64,000 bases of DNA from Candidatus Devosia phytovorans (GTDB lineage: Bacteria; Pseudomonadota; Alphaproteobacteria; Rhizobiales; Devosiaceae): positions 3,725,001-3,789,000 of the forward strand of contig CP119312.1 in assembly GCA_029202405.1 (NCBI GenBank), given 5' to 3'. The notes under the pieces are model-generated. The model was not told the DNA's origin. It did no database searches and saw only the letters and a list, made by a program, of their open reading frames with translations. Both the position numbers and the translations under genes were made by a program. Positions 61,465-64,000 of the stretch are shown piece by piece (position 1 is the first letter of the stretch; each line of letters opens with the position of its first letter).

Positions 61465-62106
61465 TTATCCAGCCGCGTGCCCCAAGAGACCGCTGGCTTC
61501 CACGCCATCGAAGACAAATTGCACGGCCAGAGCCGCGAGCAGGATACCCACTACGCGAGACACCACGGCAAGGCCGGTGACGCCGAGCAGGCGCTGGATG
61601 GGAATGGCGACGAGCAGAGTCAGCCAGGCGAGAAACAGGATCACCACGATGGCGGCAAGCACCGCCCAAAATTCGGCAGTGCTGGTCGTGCCGGTGGTGA
61701 GCAGGATCACCGCACTGATCGCACCCGGCCCGGCGAGCAGCGGCATGGCCAGCGGAAAGACGGCGATATCCTCGCGCTGGCGGGCTTCCACTTCTTCCTC
61801 GTCGGTCGTCCCTGTGCCGCCCGAATGGCGGGCAAAGACCATGTCGATGGCAATGAGGAACAGCAGCAGGCCGCCGGCGGTGCGCAGAGCCGGAATGGTG
61901 ATGCCGAAGACACCGAGGATCGCATTGCCCAGCACGCCGAACAGCAGCAGGATCACCCCGGCAATGATCACGCCGCGCGTAGCAAAGGCAAAGCGCTGCC
62001 TGGCGGTATTATGCTTGGTCAGAGCGGCGAAAATGAAGGCGATGTCGGCCACGCCCACGGTGGCAAAGAGCGTCGCAAAGGCGACGAAGAATGTGGTTGT
62101 GGGCAT
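61465..62106 (-). CDS. MarC-family membrane protein
   Basis: The 213-aa protein has six predicted membrane helices and the MarC pattern (FATLFATVGVADIAFIFAALT; AMPLLAGPGAISAVILLT; ARVVGILLAALAVQFVFDGV). The family is linked by name to multiple antibiotic resistance, but its transport role is not established. The start lies 3 bp from the antitoxin stop, so it may share a transcript. Confidence 0.87.
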   Translation of the reverse strand: MPTTTFFVAFATLFATVGVADIAFIFAALTKHNTARQRFAFATRGVIIAGVILLLFGVLGNAILGVFGITIPALRTAGGLLLFLIAIDMVFARHSGGTGTTDEEEVEARQREDIAVFPLAMPLLAGPGAISAVILLTTGTTSTAEFWAVLAAIVVILFLAWLTLLVAIPIQRLLGVTGLAVVSRVVGILLAALAVQFVFDGVEASGLLGHAAG

Positions 62107-62109
62107 GGG

Positions 62110-62490
62110 CTAGATTGCCAGCCAACCGGTGGGCAGGTCGAGAGCCTCGGCAATCCTTGCTGCAGCGTCGCGGGAGAGAAGGATCTCTTCGGATTCGATG
62201 CCGGCCAGTTCGACTTCGCCCAAGCCACTCGCATGACTGAGTTCTGCCAAGCTCAAGCCGCGCCATTCCCTGTAGGCGCGCGCACGGCCTTTTCCGCCCA
62301 AAATGGCGGCGGTCACGTCGGAAGGCAGGATGTCCTCAGGGCGCGCGTCGGCCATAGCTGCGTCGAAAGCTGCAACATCCATGCCGTCCTCAAAAGCCTC
62401 ATCGCGCTGGGCGAGCAAGGCCTCATATTCGGCACGCGACATGATCACCATTTCCTCTCCGGCTGGTGTGGTGATGGTCTGGATACCCAT
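62110..62490 (-). CDS. Antitoxin with Phd-like N-terminus and HTH domain
   Basis: The 126-aa protein begins with a Phd/YefM-like segment (TITTPAGEEMVIMSRAEYEALLAQ) and ends in an XRE-type helix-turn-helix (YREWRGLSLAELSHASGLGEVELAGIE). It follows the RelE-type toxin gene by 8 bp, as in higBA-like modules where the toxin comes first. It should repress its operon and neutralise the toxin. Confidence 0.8.
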   Translation of the reverse strand: MGIQTITTPAGEEMVIMSRAEYEALLAQRDEAFEDGMDVAAFDAAMADARPEDILPSDVTAAILGGKGRARAYREWRGLSLAELSHASGLGEVELAGIESEEILLSRDAAARIAEALDLPTGWLAI

Positions 62491-62498
62491 GCTCGCTC

Positions 62499-62762
62499 CT
62501 ATCGGTAGGTCGTGGTGTCGCGCTTGCCGAGCTGGATCACCAGGATCGTTATCCGATCCTCGTCAAAGATCACGCGATAGCGGCCTATCCGAAGTCGAAA
62601 GCCGGATCGCCCCTGCAAAGCCTTTATATCACCAATGCCGGTCGTGGCGTAAAGATCGAGGCCGGCCTCGATCTGCTGCTGAGCCGCAAGAGGCAGCGCG
62701 TCGAACATTCTCGTCGCCGCCGGTGACATGACGATGGTCTTCAAGATGCAGCCCCAGAGCAA
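62499..62762 (-). CDS. RelE/ParE-superfamily toxin
   Basis: The protein (87 aa from ATG 62762, or 81 aa from TTG 62744) has the RelE/ParE pattern LQGRSGFRLRIGRYRVIFDEDRITILVIQLGKRDTTTYR. RelE-type toxins cleave mRNA on ribosomes; ParE-type act on gyrase; the class cannot be fixed here. It precedes the antitoxin gene. Confidence 0.83.
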   Translation of the reverse strand: MLWGCILKTIVMSPAATRMFDALPLAAQQQIEAGLDLYATTGIGDIKALQGRSGFRLRIGRYRVIFDEDRITILVIQLGKRDTTTYR

Positions 62763-62777
62763 CTCGACACCATAGTA

Positions 62778-63161
62778 TCACATCATCCGTGCCAAGGTTG
62801 CCAGACCTGCCAGGGCCAGCAGCGCAGCCCCGTCGATCCAGCCCTTTCCCCTGACCAGCCAAGCCGGTCTCGGCCGTGTCGTCGGCAGGTAGCGGATCAG
62901 CCAGACCGCGCCATAGGCGACCCAGACCAGGAAAAAGCCGACCATGGGCAGGTCGGCGAGGTCGGTGCGGTTGAAGCCGACCATGACGCGGGTGACGCCG
63001 GCGCCGAGCAGGATGAAAAGCAGATAGGCGCCCAGCACGAAGGCCGAATTGCGCCAGTAGGCCAGGGTAAGGCGGGCATCGACCGGCCAGTTGCGGCGCT
63101 GCCAGCGCCTGAGCAGGAACCAGCCGATGCCGCCCAGGATCGCCGTCAGCAGCAACCACAT
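62778..63161 (-). CDS. Membrane protein of unknown function downstream of gshB
   Basis: The 127-aa protein has four hydrophobic helices (about 2-17, 38-57, 72-90 and 108-124). No family recognised. Its ATG overlaps the gshB stop (ATGA), so it is translated with it. Confidence 0.65.
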   Translation of the reverse strand: MWLLLTAILGGIGWFLLRRWQRRNWPVDARLTLAYWRNSAFVLGAYLLFILLGAGVTRVMVGFNRTDLADLPMVGFFLVWVAYGAVWLIRYLPTTRPRPAWLVRGKGWIDGAALLALAGLATLARMM

Positions 63162-64000
63162 CAGGCGCGACGCTTTTCGATGGCATCCCAGATCATGACG
63201 GCAATATCGGGCCCGCCGAAGCGCTTGATCTCGCGGATGCCGGTGGGGGAGGTGACGTTGATCTCGGTGAGGTAGTCGCCGATGACGTCGATGCCGACGA
63301 AAATCATGCCACGCTCTTTCAGTGCCGGCGCGATGGTGGCGCAGATTTCCTTTTCGCGCTCGGTGAGCGGAGAGAGTTCGGGGCGGCCGCCGACATGCAT
63401 GTTGGAACGCGCTTCTCCTTCGGCGGGGATGCGGTTGAGGCCGGCGACGGGTTCGCCGTCGATGATGATGATCCGCTTGTCGCCCTTGCGCACATCCGGC
63501 AGGTATTTCTGGATCATGAAGGGTTCGCGGTAGTTGGCCTCGAAAAGCTCGAGCAGGCTCGCGAGATTATGGTCGCCTTCCTGGATGAAGAAGACGCCGG
63601 CGCCGCCATTGCCGTAGAGTGGCTTGACGATGATATTGCCGTGCTCCTTGCGGAAGTCATGGATCATCTGGCGATCGCGGGTCACCAGCGTCGGCGGCAT
63701 CAGCTCGGGGAAATCGGTGACGAGGATCTTTTCGGGCGCGTTGCGCACGGTCGCGGAAGGATTGACCACCAGCACCTTGGGCTCGAGCTTTTCGAGCAGA
63801 TGGGTGATGGTGATGTAGTTCATGTCGAAGGGCGGATCCTGGCGCATCAGCACCACATCCTGGGTCGAGAGGTCGACACGCCTGGCCTCGCCGAGGATGA
63901 AGTGCTCGCCCCTGGGCTTGTCCGCAACGGTGATCGGCTGAGCCAGTGCCGAAACCGTCTGGCCGCGCAGGGCAAGGGTGTCGGGCGTATAGTGCAGCAG
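63161..64000 (-). CDS. gshB: Glutathione synthetase (5' end outside window)
   Basis: GshB joins glycine to gamma-glutamylcysteine with ATP. The 279 visible residues hold the ATP-grasp core (VLMRQDPPFDMNYITITHLLE; VKPLYGNGGAGVFF; GDKRIIIIDGEPVAGLNR; FVGIDVIGDYLTEINVTSPTGIREI). The N-terminal part lies beyond the window. gshB near comM is a common Rhizobiales arrangement. Confidence 0.95.
   Translation of the reverse strand: MLHYTPDTLALRGQTVSALAQPITVADKPRGEHFILGEARRVDLSTQDVVLMRQDPPFDMNYITITHLLEKLEPKVLVVNPSATVRNAPEKILVTDFPELMPPTLVTRDRQMIHDFRKEHGNIIVKPLYGNGGAGVFFIQEGDHNLASLLELFEANYREPFMIQKYLPDVRKGDKRIIIIDGEPVAGLNRIPAEGEARSNMHVGGRPELSPLTEREKEICATIAPALKERGMIFVGIDVIGDYLTEINVTSPTGIREIKRFGGPDIAVMIWDAIEKRRA

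Noticed and set aside
1..64000. CRISPR array, rRNA or tRNA genes
   Set aside because: No regularly spaced repeats, rRNA segments or cloverleaf candidates were seen by eye; a tRNA scan was not possible.

Overview
The window is a GC-rich alphaproteobacterial chromosome segment, most probably Hyphomicrobiales (Rhizobiales) and close to Devosia. The evidence is gene content and order: tsaB-rimI-fur-plsC, lnt-metK-trmB, rimP-nusA-ylxR/L7Ae-infB, rpsO-pnp, miaB-phoH-ybeY-corC, glnD-mutS and gshB-comM. The organism is inferred; no rRNA gene is present.

Layout. 1-4.6 kb: an unidentified partial gene, a small membrane protein, the leftward run tsaB-rimI-fur/mur-plsC, then lnt. 4.6-15 kb: a structured leader with a riboswitch-like pseudoknot before metK, trmB, an HxlR regulator, a small secreted protein, a flavin reductase-like protein, and the rimP-nusA-ylxR-infB translation/transcription operon behind a promoter and an intrinsic-terminator-like leader. 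15-26 kb: an L,D-transpeptidase, pnp and rpsO, an HWE histidine kinase, and miaB-phoH-ybeY-corC. 26-36.8 kb: nfuA, a DUF3817 protein, a universal stress protein, trpS, murJ, glnD, mutS and a DUF2189 protein. 36.9-43.6 kb: a xylose locus (GH43 xylosidase, xylA, xylB, LacI-type regulator, aldose epimerase). 43.7-46.7 kb: a WYL regulator, a cold-shock/DUF1294 protein, a NUDIX hydrolase and the 3' part of comM. 46.7-59.3 kb: a 12,643-bp mobile element. 59.3-64 kb: the 5' part of comM, a GH25 lysozyme lipoprotein, two tiny genes, marC, a toxin-antitoxin pair, a membrane protein and a partial gshB.

The main discovery is the element that splits comM at its Walker A region. An 8-bp core (catgttgt) flanks it. 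Joining the two comM parts across the core restores an uninterrupted AAA+ ComM frame. Joining the element ends gives a symmetric attP, GGGTCC-N7-ACAAC-N8-GTTGT-N7-GGACCC, next to a large serine integrase gene. The element carries a 1,258-aa protein that looks like a T7 gp16-type DNA-ejection protein with an N-terminal GRYQ lysozyme-like domain, but no capsid, portal, terminase or tail gene. It also carries a ParB-like protein with nearby TTGGCACT repeats, an RNase HI gene broken by a one-base frameshift, a small resolvase-type serine recombinase with upstream direct repeats, a MarR-like regulator and several unrecognised membrane or small proteins. It could be a phage satellite, a plasmid-phage hybrid or a decayed prophage.

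Other signals outside the element: a SAM/SAH-riboswitch-like H-type pseudoknot before metK; three parS-like 16-mers between 37.6 and 45.3 kb, one followed by two DnaA-box-like sites, suggesting the window lies near the replication origin; and a rimP leader with a hairpin and U-tract just before the rimP ribosome binding site.
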